Positions 1-8,424 of a stretch of DNA of 64,000 nucleotides are shown in pieces (the stretch's first letter is position 1; every line of letters begins with the position of its first letter). The notes below the pieces were generated by a model that did not search any database, was not told the origin of the DNA, and saw nothing but the letters and a program-made list of their open reading frames with translations. A program made the translations under genes and the position numbers. Source of the DNA: Prosthecobacter debontii (GTDB lineage Bacteria; Verrucomicrobiota; Verrucomicrobiia; Verrucomicrobiales; Verrucomicrobiaceae); assembly GCF_900167535.1 (NCBI RefSeq), contig NZ_FUYE01000011.1:122820-186819 (forward strand), written 5' to 3'.

Positions 1-389
1 GTCCGGAGTTGGTCGGGCTGGAAGTGGTGCAGGAAGAGATTGGCGATCAGCACCTCTGAAGGCGGCAGGGTTTGCACAAAGAGATCTCCCTGAGTCCACC
101 CCGCATCGGAAGACCAGTCCGCCGGACGTGGGGCTAGATCGAAGGCATGCAGGGCCGAGGTGGGGCAGACGCCCCGGCAGGCGAGTTTCTGCGAGAGGGC
201 ACCATCGCCAGCACCGATCTCGGTGATATGCCAGCCTGGCTGGGTAAAGCGCAGTAGAGTGCGGCTGATCCAGCCGTGATTCCCCATGATGCCATTGACC
301 AGAAGGAGGTCATCCCGCCCACGAATGGCGTCGGGATGATCTGGCGGCAGGGTTTCTAAAATCTCCGGCTGGACGCTGCGCTGCTGCAT
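1..389 (-). CDS. SAM-dependent methyltransferase, partial (3' end outside window)
   Basis: An open frame starts at ATG 389-387 and runs to the left edge without a stop, so about 129 N-terminal residues are present and the C-terminus is missing. It contains a class I methyltransferase motif I (EIGAGDGALSQKL) followed by an acidic motif II-like stretch (AFDLAP) and then a motif IV-like segment (EVLIANLFLHHF). These are the parts that bind S-adenosylmethionine in the Rossmann-fold methyltransferase family. The substrate cannot be told from this fragment. The family call is good; the exact function is unknown. Confidence 0.75.
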   Translation of the reverse strand, partial: MQQRSVQPEILETLPPDHPDAIRGRDDLLLVNGIMGNHGWISRTLLRFTQPGWHITEIGAGDGALSQKLACRGVCPTSALHAFDLAPRPADWSSDAGWTQGDLFVQTLPPSEVLIANLFLHHFQPDQLR

Positions 390-407
390 GGACGAATCCT
401 AGCACGC

Positions 408-1391
408 TCACTTGTTGGCGCCACGCAGGATCATCTTGGACATCTCGATTCCTGACTTGGCCATGGTTTGTGTCTGGGTCAGGTAGTTCTGCAGGGTGAG
501 TTGCTGGGCGGGGGTGAGGAAGGACTGGGCACGCTCGGCGACGATGCGGTTATTGGTCTCAATCTGCTGGAGTTGCTGGGCGATGACATCGTCGGTGAGG
601 CGATTGGGGTCGGTGCCGGTTTGGTCATTGAGACCGCCCACAGAGCTGGGGCTCATGCGCACCTCGGCCATGAGGTCGATGAGCTGCTGCTCCTGTTGCT
701 GGGAGAGCGGCTCAGAGGAGGCTTCGAAAAGGCCGCGCCCGACGCTGTTGAACTGCGTGCGCTCGGTCTTGGTGTTTTCCCAATGGGCGAAGGTATTCCA
801 GTCATTTTCGTCGTTGAGGAACTGCTTGATGGTGGCCTCATAGACGGAGTGCTGATTCCTCGCTTCCTCAATGAGCTGCTGGCGGCGTTCTGGCGACAAG
901 TTCGGGTCCAGGAGTTGGACGTTGTAGTCTGTGAACACCTTCTGGCGTGCCGTGAGCAGGTTTTTGAGGTGGGCGCGCTCCTCAGGGGTGAGGCGGAGCT
1001 GCTCGAAAAGCTGCGCGTAACCCACCTCAATCTGGGCGGCCTGCTGCTGGTCAATGACCGCGCGCATGGCGGGGGTGCTGTAGAGCTGGCTGAGGTTCTG
1101 CTTCTCCGACGAGGTGGTGGCGAGGGTGGAGTTAGCCGTCTGGCTCAGGGCCAGATTCCCCCCTGGGGTGATGTTGGCGGTGTGCCGGGTTGATTCTTTA
1201 GCAAGGTCGGCCTTGAGCTGAGCAATGGTCTGGCGTGCTTCTTTGAGATCGGACTCCAGCTTGACCAAACGGGGGTCCACTGACGGAGGGGAGGCTAAAA
1301 GCCAAGCGACAGCACCGATGGAAACGATGCTGACGGCTCCGAGAATGGGGATGACGATGTTTTTCATGAAAAAAAGGAGGCTGCTTGCCAT
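408..1391 (-). CDS. Membrane-anchored coiled-coil protein of unknown function
   Basis: Protein of 327 aa. I place the start at ATG 1391 because AAGGAG lies about 6 bases upstream of it; an ATG 21 bases further upstream gives a longer form. A single hydrophobic segment near the N-terminus (roughly residues 8-33) is followed by a charged helical, coiled-coil-like stretch (ESDLKEARQTIAQLKADL) and a Q/E/R-rich helical domain. That domain repeats an LTxxQ/LTPEER-like theme (LTPEERAHLKNLL, LSQQQEQQLIDLM, LTPAQQLTLQNYL), which recalls periplasmic CpxP/Spy-type helical proteins, but I cannot assign it to that family. It is probably an inner-membrane protein facing the periplasm. Product family not recognised. 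Confidence 0.7.
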   Translation of the reverse strand: MASSLLFFMKNIVIPILGAVSIVSIGAVAWLLASPPSVDPRLVKLESDLKEARQTIAQLKADLAKESTRHTANITPGGNLALSQTANSTLATTSSEKQNLSQLYSTPAMRAVIDQQQAAQIEVGYAQLFEQLRLTPEERAHLKNLLTARQKVFTDYNVQLLDPNLSPERRQQLIEEARNQHSVYEATIKQFLNDENDWNTFAHWENTKTERTQFNSVGRGLFEASSEPLSQQQEQQLIDLMAEVRMSPSSVGGLNDQTGTDPNRLTDDVIAQQLQQIETNNRIVAERAQSFLTPAQQLTLQNYLTQTQTMAKSGIEMSKMILRGANK

Positions 1392-1462
1392 CACAGTCTC
1401 CTTTTTACCCATCGGCGTTCATTTTGACCAGCCGAAAATGAATACATTGTCATCACATCCAC

Positions 1463-2470
1463 CTACTTCGCCGAGGGAGCTTTCAACTTCTCGATGAGGT
1501 AATCGTCGATCTGCGGATGCTTCACGTTCGGGGCTCCTGGATACACCAACTCGCAAGGAACGCCGACTTCCTGGCATTTTTCCTGGAGCTTCACCCCGAA
1601 GTTGGAGGTGTGCGTGGGGTCCTTCTGATCCTGACCGAGGGCTGGTGGCGTGGAGTAGGTGAGATAGACGGGGCTATCGTCCACAGTGACGTTGGCGTAG
1701 GGGGAGTATTCCTGAATCCAAGGAAGCACCCGCTCGCGGTCGGCCAGGAAGAGATTGAATTGGGAGTCGCGTTGCTTGGGATCACCCGCTTTAGCCAGGA
1801 ATCCGAAGGCATGACCCCCGTAGCGGCTGTTGGGCGTCCACTCCTTCATCTGCTGGGGGTCCAGGGTGGTTTGAGCCCCAGCAACAGCGGCGCACCAGAG
1901 GCGGGTGGATTCATGGGCGATCGGGTCGCTGCTTTTCGGATCGGCGAGGTCGTTGTGGAAAGCCAGCCACAGACTGGAGCAGGCCCCGGCGGAGCCGCCG
2001 GTGGCGCCGATGCGCTCTTTGTCGAGGTTCCACTCGGCGGCCTTGCTGCGGATGAACTGGAGCGCGCGGGCCGCGTCTTCCAGGGGGGCTTTGACCGGGG
2101 GCATGATTCCCGCCTCATGGGCCTGGGAGACGTAGCGGTAGTTGATGGAAACGACGGAGATCCCTTTGGCGAGATACTTGTCCACGTTGCTGACGCGGCC
2201 TTTGTCCCCATTCATCCACCCGCCGCCGTGGATATTGAAAACCACCGGAGTAGGCTGGTCCGACTTGGCCTGCCAGAAGTCCAGCACCTGCCGCTCGTGA
2301 GTGCCATAGGACACATTGGCCTGGGTCGGTGTCGGGAGCTTGGGAGCTGCGGGTTTGCTTGCTTCAGGCTTGGCCGCCTTAGGTTTGGCGGGCTTGGTGG
2401 CGGTATCCGCAGCGAAAAGCGAACTGCCGATCAGGCTGACGGCACAGAGGGTGAGGTAGGTCGGACGCAT
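1463..2470 (-). CDS. Secreted alpha/beta-hydrolase (carboxylesterase/BD-FAE-like)
   Basis: Protein of 335 aa. The start at ATG 2470 is preferred over an upstream in-frame start at 2539 because it directly begins a signal peptide (MRPTYLTLCAVSLIGSSLFA). A short K/P/A-rich linker follows, then an alpha/beta-hydrolase domain. The oxyanion-hole motif HGGGW and the nucleophile elbow GGSAG are both visible, as in hormone-sensitive-lipase-like esterases and the BD-FAE family. It is likely exported and hydrolyses an ester, possibly acyl or acetyl groups on carbohydrates; the substrate is inferred only from the general context. It lies downstream of, and in the same direction as, the lipoprotein gene at 2527-3033. 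Confidence 0.85.
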   Translation of the reverse strand: MRPTYLTLCAVSLIGSSLFAADTATKPAKPKAAKPEASKPAAPKLPTPTQANVSYGTHERQVLDFWQAKSDQPTPVVFNIHGGGWMNGDKGRVSNVDKYLAKGISVVSINYRYVSQAHEAGIMPPVKAPLEDAARALQFIRSKAAEWNLDKERIGATGGSAGACSSLWLAFHNDLADPKSSDPIAHESTRLWCAAVAGAQTTLDPQQMKEWTPNSRYGGHAFGFLAKAGDPKQRDSQFNLFLADRERVLPWIQEYSPYANVTVDDSPVYLTYSTPPALGQDQKDPTHTSNFGVKLQEKCQEVGVPCELVYPGAPNVKHPQIDDYLIEKLKAPSAK

Positions 2471-2526
2471 GGTGGTAAAGCCGTTTTGAAACGACTCTCG
2501 GCCACCGATGTTTCCAGCAATCCCGC

Positions 2527-3033
2527 TCAGGGCTGCCAATTGCCGTCTAGCACGCCTTTGTCGGTGACCGTGTATTTGTCCCCGGCACGGGTGACGGTCC
2601 AGGTGCGGCGCTGGAAGTGCTTTTTGTAAGACCAGCCAGCCTCATACTCCCAGGAGTCAGGTCCGGTGGATTTCATCAGACGAACCTGAATGACGTAGGC
2701 GGCGATGCGCTGTTCTGGGTCCACGATGATGTTGTCTGGCTGCTGAGTGGTCAGCACGCTGGCACTGATGAGGCGCAGGTTGAGATCGGCAAAGCGCTCC
2801 AGAAAGGGCACACTCGCAGGGGTGTAGTCACGGTTCGGGACGATCTCCCCCAGGGAAATGGAGTAGCTCTTCGGCACGCCGGGGTTCGGATCAGGCAGGG
2901 TGCGCAGCATTTCACGGACCAGCGCCTCTGTCGCATCGGTTTCGTAACGGCTCAGTCTCGTGCCTTCACGATCCACCGGCCCACAGGCGGCGAGGGAGAG
3001 CAGGCAGAGGCAGGAGAAAAGGCGGCGGGTCAT
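2527..3033 (-). CDS. Putative lipoprotein of unknown function
   Basis: Protein of 168 aa. The N-terminus has two arginines, a hydrophobic stretch and a lipobox (LAAC, Cys at about residue 17), so it is predicted to be lipidated and held in the cell envelope. The rest is a compact domain with alternating beta-type stretches and ends in a repeated W/Y-rich region ([20 protein letters not shown]). I do not recognise the family. It is divergent from hflX (start 3116), so the 82-bp gap probably carries promoters for both. Confidence 0.7.
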
Positions 3034-3115
3034 GGAATGTGTTCTGTGGCATGAAATACGGTGCGGAGCAACTGGCTGTGCTTGGCAAGCGCCTGCACTC
3101 CGCTATAGGTGGACG

Positions 3116-4435
3116 ATGTTTGATATTCGTGAAAAGCCTCAGCAGGTGGAACGTGCATTCCTGGTGGGAGCCTATTTTGACCGCCGTAAAGCCCAGGAAT
3201 CGGCGGATCTTCTGGAAGAGTTGAAGGAACTGGTGCAGACCCTGCATATCGAGGTCGTGGCTACCGAACTGGTGTTTGCCCGCGAGATGACGGCCCGGCA
3301 TTTGATCGGTAAAGGCAAAGCCGCCGAACTGATGCAGGCCGCCCGTGATGCTGGAGCGGAGTGCATTGTCTTCGATAACGAACTCTCCCCGGCACAGCAG
3401 CGTGCTTGGGAAGGGGAGTCCAAGCTCGCCGTCATTGATCGCCATGAGGTCATTTTGGACATCTTCAACATGCGCGCCAAGACCCGCGAAGCTCGCCTCC
3501 AGGTGGAACTGGCACGGATGGAATATTCCATCCCGCGTCTGACCCGCATGTGGGCTCACCTTGACCGTCAGGGCGGTGGCGCTGGTGGTGGCGCAGGTGG
3601 TGCTGGAGCCGCCCGTGGTGAGGGTGAAACCCAGCTCGAAGTGGACCGCCGAATGGCCTACAAGCGTCTGGACCGCGTGAAAGCGGAACTGGAGGAAGTG
3701 AAACGCCAGCGCGACACCATGCGCAAGGAGCGCAGCCGTGTGCCCGTGCCGCACGCTGCCATCGTGGGCTACACCAATGCCGGTAAATCCTCCCTTCTCA
3801 ATCACCTGACCCAATCCGACGTCTTGGCCGAGGACAAACTCTTCGCTACTCTGGATACGACGACTCGGCGCATGGAACTGCCTGATGGCCAGTCGATGCT
3901 GATCACCGACACGGTCGGCTTTGTGCGCAATCTCCCGCATGATCTCGTGCAGAGCTTCCGTGCGACGCTGGAAGAAGCCGTGCTGGCGGACTTTCTCATT
4001 CACGTGGTGGATGCCAGCTCCCCCCATGCCTATGCCTTTTACCAAACCACCACGGAAGTGTTGGCCGAGTTAGGCGCAGGGGACAAACGGGTGTTGCTCG
4101 CGTTGAACAAGATGGATCTGGTGGAAGACCATCGGCAGATGGAACTCCTGCGGCAGTTCCCCGAAGCCGTCTTCATCTCGGTGCAAACCGGCCAGGGCAT
4201 GGAAGATCTCTTCCATCGCATTCATGACATGCTGATTGATCGTGTCGTGCGCATGGACCTCAGCATTCCTCTGGATCGCATGGACCTCGTGGCCTTCGCC
4301 CATCAGGAGGGCAAGGTCTTATCCGAAGACTACGATCGCGGGGTCGCCGACATTCAGTGCGTGGTGCCGAAGCGGTTCGAGTCGCGTTTTCTGCCTTTTG
4401 CGGTCACCCAAAAGAAGCCTGCAAAATCACGATGA
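3116..4435 (+). CDS. hflX: GTPase HflX
   Basis: Protein of 439 aa, close to the usual HflX length. The start at ATG 3116 follows an AGGTGG ribosome-binding-like sequence and begins the conserved domain; the open frame extends further upstream without matching the family. The N-terminal HflX domain ends in a glycine-rich linker (about residues 153-166) typical of the family, then a GxTNAGKS P-loop at about 218-225, a DTVGF G3 motif at about 265-269 and NKMD (G4) at about 331-334. HflX binds the 50S subunit and splits stalled 70S ribosomes under stress. The stop codon lies inside the left copy of a 13-bp direct repeat that brackets the neighbouring toxin-antitoxin genes. Confidence 0.96.
   Translation: MFDIREKPQQVERAFLVGAYFDRRKAQESADLLEELKELVQTLHIEVVATELVFAREMTARHLIGKGKAAELMQAARDAGAECIVFDNELSPAQQRAWEGESKLAVIDRHEVILDIFNMRAKTREARLQVELARMEYSIPRLTRMWAHLDRQGGGAGGGAGGAGAARGEGETQLEVDRRMAYKRLDRVKAELEEVKRQRDTMRKERSRVPVPHAAIVGYTNAGKSSLLNHLTQSDVLAEDKLFATLDTTTRRMELPDGQSMLITDTVGFVRNLPHDLVQSFRATLEEAVLADFLIHVVDASSPHAYAFYQTTTEVLAELGAGDKRVLLALNKMDLVEDHRQMELLRQFPEAVFISVQTGQGMEDLFHRIHDMLIDRVVRMDLSIPLDRMDLVAFAHQEGKVLSEDYDRGVADIQCVVPKRFESRFLPFAVTQKKPAKSR
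4423..4435 (+). repeat. 13-bp direct repeat, left copy (in hflX 3' end)
   Basis: AAAATCACGATGA occurs here as the last codons of hflX including its stop, and again at 5174-5186. The two copies bracket the vapBC-type pair. The arrangement could come from insertion of the cassette with duplication of the hflX end, or from chance. Confidence 0.5.
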
Positions 4436-4442
4436 GATCAAC

Positions 4443-4832
4443 TTATCCCCAAAGGATCGGCACGCCATAAGCCGGAAAATGCGTATCACGGCTCACCAAA
4501 ACCAAGCTTTCAACACGAGCTTGGGCGATGAGCAGACGATCAAACGGATCTCGGTGATGCCAAGGGAGTCTCGCGGCTTCATGCAGATGAGCATGTCGGA
4601 TAGGAAGTATCTGAAAGCCGAGTGTCTGGAGACGTGAGGGGAACAAATCTTCGTAAGGAACAGGAAGGTCCAATTTCCCCAGCGAGTGCTTGATGCCCAC
4701 CTCCCAAGCCGTTGCGTCGCTGACGAAGCTCTGGTTTTCGGGGTGACTGATCGCAACACGTGCCACATCAGACAAATGCGCGTGATCTTCTAGGAACCAA
4801 ATCAAAGCATGCGTGTCGAGCAGCAGTTTCAT
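4443..4832 (-). CDS. PIN-domain toxin, VapC-type ribonuclease
   Basis: Protein of 129 aa, the normal VapC size. The N-terminal LLLDTHALIWFL motif carries the first metal-binding aspartate. The middle has DATAWEVGIKHSLGKL with the conserved Glu, and the C-terminal part has RDPFDRLLIAQA and SRDTHF with the later acidic residues. PIN-domain toxins of type II TA systems cut RNA, often tRNA or rRNA, unless bound by the antitoxin. The start overlaps the stop of the upstream antitoxin gene by 4 bases (ATGA), so the pair is translationally coupled. It converges on hflX with only 7 bases between the stops. Confidence 0.9.
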   Translation of the reverse strand: MKLLLDTHALIWFLEDHAHLSDVARVAISHPENQSFVSDATAWEVGIKHSLGKLDLPVPYEDLFPSRLQTLGFQILPIRHAHLHEAARLPWHHRDPFDRLLIAQARVESLVLVSRDTHFPAYGVPILWG

Positions 4833-5077
4833 TCCATGTATTCTTGGAAGTCTTCTAATGGCTCATCGAAATCCTCTGCCATGCGAAAGCCTTTCAGGCT
4901 CCCTGGCTGAGGTGCCCTTGAGACAGGATTTGTTTCGATGCCTGCATTTTGAGTGACAGGCTGCTCTGTCGTGAGGAAGACATGCACTCTTCCGGGTCTC
5001 AACCATGAGGGAAGGGGGGAGAGCAGTTGCAAATTCCCGTCCGTTTGAACCATGGCGTCGGTCTCGAGGATGTTCAT
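4829..5077 (-). CDS. VapB-type antitoxin (DUF2281-like tail)
   Basis: Protein of 82 aa from ATG 5077; a second in-frame ATG at 5053 and a TTG at 5101 are possible starts and no clear ribosome-binding site decides between them. The C-terminal stretch GSLKGFRMAEDFDEPLEDF is the typical end of antitoxins paired with PIN toxins: a G-S-x-K-G turn, then an acidic DDFDxPLEDF segment that occupies the toxin active-site groove. The N-terminal part should form the DNA-binding and dimer domain. It lies upstream of the toxin gene with an ATGA overlap, the normal order for type II TA operons, which usually repress their own promoter. Confidence 0.75.
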   Translation of the reverse strand: MNILETDAMVQTDGNLQLLSPLPSWLRPGRVHVFLTTEQPVTQNAGIETNPVSRAPQPGSLKGFRMAEDFDEPLEDFQEYME

Positions 5078-5173
5078 CAGAGAACATAAGGCTACGAGCA
5101 ACAGACTGCAAATGGATCACCATTCAGTGCGGCGGCTGACTCCTTCTCTTTGCCACAAGCTAAAAGACCCGTT

Positions 5174-5186
5174 AAAATCACGATGA
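5174..5186 (+). repeat. 13-bp direct repeat, right copy
   Basis: Second copy of AAAATCACGATGA, about 97 bp upstream of the antitoxin start and 56 bp before cdaA. It pairs with the copy at 4423-4435 and closes the vapBC segment on its right. Confidence 0.5.
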
Positions 5187-5242
5187 AGACATGAAGTTCT
5201 TGCACAAAGGCTTTCGTTAGGCTTTGAGCAAGGGAGCCGACC

Positions 5243-6046
5243 ATGTGGGAATTTTTAATACAGCACTGGCGTGATGGCGTGGAGATCTTGATCCTCGCTG
5301 TGTTGGTCTATCAGGCCTACCTGTTCTTCCGGGCCACACGTGGCGCACGCATTCTTACGGGCTTGCTGGTGCTGTTGCTCGGCTTGGCGCTTGTTTCGCA
5401 GCTCTTGGAGTTGGAGGTCATCACGTGGCTGCTTCAGCGTATCTCCGTCTTTTTGGCCATTGCCTTGGTCGTGCTCTTCCAGCCGGAATTGCGTCGTGTC
5501 TTGGCCGAGTTGGGCAGTCACCGCTTTTTCTCCCTGAACCGCCCTGACCCAGAATCGCTGGATGTGTTGTTGGTGGCGATGAAGCAGCTCTCCGCCCGCC
5601 GTTGCGGCGCTTTGTTTGCTCTTCAACGTGGCATCAGCCTGCGCCTTCTGGCGGAGACGGGGGTCGCGGTGGATGCCAAGCTTTCGCCGGAACTGATCAC
5701 GACCATTTTCCATCCGAAAACGGCCCTGCATGATGGAGGGGCCATCATTGATCAGGGGCGCATTGCCAGTGCGGGCTGCGTCTTCCCTGTGAGTCAGAAA
5801 GAAGTGCGTGATCGGGCCATCGGCCTGCGGCACCGGGCCGCCATGGGCGTGACGGAGGAGACCGATGCCATCGCGCTGATTGTGAGTGAAGAAAGCGGAG
5901 CCCTTTCCATCGCTTATCGCGGCAAGCTGGAGCACGATTTGGAACCGGATGAACTGCGCAATCGGTTGAATGAATTGCTGACCTTCGGCACTGCTGCCCC
6001 CGAACCTATCCAGGAGGAACCGACTCGTGAGCTGGGATCAATTTAA
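5243..6046 (+). CDS. cdaA: Diadenylate cyclase CdaA
   Basis: Protein of 267 aa with about three N-terminal membrane helices (roughly residues 14-85) and a cytoplasmic DAC domain, the CdaA architecture. The RHR motif is present (GLRHRAAMG, about 195-202). The other active-site motif reads LHDGGAII (about 162-169), so the usual DGA is DGG here. CdaA condenses two ATP to cyclic di-AMP, which controls potassium and osmolyte uptake and is essential in many bacteria. It heads the conserved cdaA-cdaR-glmM cluster. The next small gene starts inside its 3' end (20-bp overlap) with its own AGGAGG. Confidence 0.95.
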   Translation: MWEFLIQHWRDGVEILILAVLVYQAYLFFRATRGARILTGLLVLLLGLALVSQLLELEVITWLLQRISVFLAIALVVLFQPELRRVLAELGSHRFFSLNRPDPESLDVLLVAMKQLSARRCGALFALQRGISLRLLAETGVAVDAKLSPELITTIFHPKTALHDGGAIIDQGRIASAGCVFPVSQKEVRDRAIGLRHRAAMGVTEETDAIALIVSEESGALSIAYRGKLEHDLEPDELRNRLNELLTFGTAAPEPIQEEPTRELGSI

Positions 6047-6182
6047 AAGTTTCTTCACCCGGAACTGGCGTGAGAAAATCATTGCCGTGCTGCTGGCCTT
6101 TTTGTTCTGGTTCATGATCAAGAGCCAGATCCGGCCGGATTTCCGCAATGAGCCTCCGTTGCCGCCTCTGCGGGCGGTTTGA
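6027..6182 (+). CDS. Miniature CdaR/YbbR-like membrane protein
   Basis: A 51-residue gene starting at GTG 6027, 9 bases after AGGAGG (6012-6017), and ending at TGA 6182. The product is a short amphipathic N-terminus, one membrane helix (about residues 18-31, KIIAVLLAFLFWFMI) and a 20-residue tail. The sequence FFTRNWREKIIAVLLAFLFWF resembles the N-terminal anchor of CdaR (YbbR), which normally sits in this position and has several extracytoplasmic YbbR domains. Here those domains are absent. It may still anchor to or modulate CdaA in the membrane. Existence as a gene is supported by the ribosome-binding site and the cluster position; function is inferred. Confidence 0.7.
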   Translation: MSWDQFKSFFTRNWREKIIAVLLAFLFWFMIKSQIRPDFRNEPPLPPLRAV

Positions 6183-6237
6183 CGCCAGACCTGTCTTTGA
6201 CACGGGGCGGCTTCTGCGTTAAACGGCGCGCTCTCTT

Positions 6238-7602
6238 ATGTCTGAAAAGCGTCAATTCTTCGGCACCGACGGCGTTCGCGCCGTGGCCAACCGTCACCCC
6301 ATGACCCCTGAGTTTGTCTTACGTCTGGGACAGGCGGCAGCCACCATTTTGGGAAACCGGACCGAAGGGGGGGAGCGTCCACGTGCCATCATCGGTCGTG
6401 ACACCCGCGCTTCAGGCGAGATGCTGGAAGCCGCCTTGGTGGCTGGCTTGAACTCGGCTGGAGTGGATGTGGTGCTGGCCGGAATGATCCCGACCCCTGC
6501 CGTGGCCATGCTAGCGGCACAGTCGGGAGCCAATTTCGGCGTGATCGTCAGTGCCTCGCACAACCCCTTTGAAGACAACGGCATCAAGTTCGTCCACGGC
6601 AATGGGCGCAAGTTGAATGACCAGACCGAGCTGGCCATTGAAAAGATCGTGCTGGGCAATGCCGAGGAAGCGATCCGCCCTGAAGGCCGTGGCATCGGTC
6701 GGGTCAGTCGCATGACCGACAGCGTGGAGCGTTATGTCGCCCATGCCGTGGCGAGTATGGGTGGCGTGCGACTGGATGGGATGCGCGTGGCCTTGGACAA
6801 TGCCCATGGAGCCGCCTCCTACACCAGCGCTCTGGCTCTGGAGCAACTCGGTGCCGATGTTCAGGTGTTTCACAGCGAGCCTGATGGTTTTAACATCAAT
6901 GAAGAGTGTGGCTGCACTCACAGCGAGGAGTTGGAGCGCCTCGTCCGCCAGTCTCAAGCTCAGGCTGGGATCGCCCACGATGGAGACGCGGACCGCATCG
7001 CTCTCTGTGATGAGGAAGCCATTGCCCTGGATGGGGATGAACTCATGGCCATCGCGGCAGAGTCCATGCTGCGTAAGGGCACGCTGAAGCAAAATACGTT
7101 AGCCGTGACCATCATGAGCAATTACGGCTTGGACGATCTTGTCTCGCGTTTGGGTGGTCGGGTCATCCGCACGAATGTGGGAGATCGTTATGTGCTGGAG
7201 GAGATGAACAGCCGGGGTTTGAACCTCGGGGGTGAGCAGAGCGGTCACATCATCTTCGGTGACTGGGCTTCCACGGGAGACGGTCTCATCGCAGGCTTAC
7301 AGGTGCTGAAGATCATGAAGGAAACCGGGGAGCCGCTGAGCCAACTCCGCAAGTGCTTGAAGAAATTCCCCCAGAGCTCCCGCAACTTGCGTGTGCGCTC
7401 GAAGCCACCGATCACGGATCTCACTGAAGCTCAAAAGATCATTAAGGAGACCGAGAAGAAACTCGGCAACTACGGTCGCGTGCTCCTGCGCTACTCCGGC
7501 ACGGAGTCTCTCATTCGCCTCCTGATCGAGGGGCGCGATGTCGAGTATCTCGAAGCCCAAGCCGACCGCATCGCTTCCGCGATCTTGGCTCAGATCGGCT
7601 AA
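6238..7602 (+). CDS. glmM: Phosphoglucosamine mutase
   Basis: Protein of 454 aa, the standard GlmM length. The active-site phosphoserine loop SASHNP has the catalytic Ser at about residue 107. A magnesium-binding DGDADR loop, a sugar-binding GGEQSGH loop and a phosphate-binding RYSGTES loop near the C-terminus are all present. It converts glucosamine-6-phosphate to glucosamine-1-phosphate for UDP-GlcNAc, peptidoglycan and LPS synthesis. It is third in the cdaA / mini-cdaR / glmM run, an arrangement that links c-di-AMP to cell-wall supply. In other bacteria GlmM binds CdaA and inhibits it, which may also hold here. Confidence 0.97.
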   Translation: MSEKRQFFGTDGVRAVANRHPMTPEFVLRLGQAAATILGNRTEGGERPRAIIGRDTRASGEMLEAALVAGLNSAGVDVVLAGMIPTPAVAMLAAQSGANFGVIVSASHNPFEDNGIKFVHGNGRKLNDQTELAIEKIVLGNAEEAIRPEGRGIGRVSRMTDSVERYVAHAVASMGGVRLDGMRVALDNAHGAASYTSALALEQLGADVQVFHSEPDGFNINEECGCTHSEELERLVRQSQAQAGIAHDGDADRIALCDEEAIALDGDELMAIAAESMLRKGTLKQNTLAVTIMSNYGLDDLVSRLGGRVIRTNVGDRYVLEEMNSRGLNLGGEQSGHIIFGDWASTGDGLIAGLQVLKIMKETGEPLSQLRKCLKKFPQSSRNLRVRSKPPITDLTEAQKIIKETEKKLGNYGRVLLRYSGTESLIRLLIEGRDVEYLEAQADRIASAILAQIG

Positions 7603-7615
7603 GTCTTATCGATTA

Positions 7616-7647
7616 GAGTGAGTCGTCACGCACAGGGCGGCTCACTC
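7616..7647. terminator. Hairpin between convergent glmM and SDR genes
   Basis: GAGTGAGTCG (7616-7625) pairs with CGGCTCACTC (7638-7647): a 10-bp stem with one G-T pair and a 12-nt loop. It lies just after the glmM stop and just before the end of the opposite gene. There is no strong T-tract, so it may be a weak or bidirectional terminator. Confidence 0.45.
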
Positions 7648-7649
7648 AC

Positions 7650-8381
7650 TCACTCTGGTTTAACGGAGAAGTCGCTGTCGTCCAACGAGCGCAACACCAA
7701 CTCACGCGGCACGCAGAAATCATCCATCTCCAAGCAGCGGACGATGCCGTCAGCGATGTGGTGAGGTTGGAGAAACAGCTGTTTCGGGGCATCACGCTCG
7801 GAGGCTTCATCCCAGAAAGCCGTGTCCACACCGCCCGGAAGCAGCGCCGTGACGCGGATGCGATGCGCAGCAGCTTCTTCCGCCAGCCCTTGCGTGAAGC
7901 CGCGCACGCCCCATTTCGCCGCGCAATAGACCGTTTCACTGGGAATACCGCGCAAGCTGGCTGTGGAAATGACATTGACGATGTGTCCTCGACGCTGGGG
8001 CATCATGGCTCGCAGAGCAGCCTGAGAACCAAGGATGGTGCCCTTCAGGTTCACATCGAGCATCAGGTCGATTTCCCCCTTGGTGTAGTCCTGAATCCAG
8101 CGGTGTCGAGCGAGGCCAGCATTGTTGATCCAAACCTGGATGTCGCCGAAGTGAACTGTCGTTTCGGTCACGATGCGAGTCACATCGTCACCCCGAGCGA
8201 TGTTGGCGACGACAGCAAGCACCTGAGTCTCGGGTAAACGCGTAGAGGCTTCGGTGAGAGCGGCAAAGTCTTGATCCACCAGCACCACCTTAGCGCCTCG
8301 GGTGACGAGAAGCTGCGCCGTCGCTAAGCCGATGCCACGGGCTGCTCCGGTGATCACACACACTTGTCCATGCAAATTCAT
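7650..8381 (-). CDS. Short-chain dehydrogenase/reductase
   Basis: Protein of 243 aa from ATG 8381, which begins the Rossmann core; an upstream in-frame start adds an unlikely 13-residue leader. Visible SDR motifs are the cofactor loop TGAARGIG, NNAG, the catalytic Ser region (ISTASLRG) and YCAAK (YxxxK). An Asp after beta-2 (VLVDQD) suggests NAD preference. It is an oxidoreductase of unknown substrate, probably cytoplasmic. It lies directly downstream of the D-2-hydroxyacid dehydrogenase gene on the same strand, 43 bp apart, so they may be cotranscribed. Confidence 0.9.
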   Translation of the reverse strand: MNLHGQVCVITGAARGIGLATAQLLVTRGAKVVLVDQDFAALTEASTRLPETQVLAVVANIARGDDVTRIVTETTVHFGDIQVWINNAGLARHRWIQDYTKGEIDLMLDVNLKGTILGSQAALRAMMPQRRGHIVNVISTASLRGIPSETVYCAAKWGVRGFTQGLAEEAAAHRIRVTALLPGGVDTAFWDEASERDAPKQLFLQPHHIADGIVRCLEMDDFCVPRELVLRSLDDSDFSVKPE

Positions 8382-8424
8382 GCTGGCAGTGTGGCCAGCC
8401 CATCGCCCTTTGCCAAGCAAGGAC

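Noticed and set aside
2966..4045. Long minus-strand open frame (359 aa) opposite hflX
   Set aside because: Shadow of hflX, which has full GTPase motifs.
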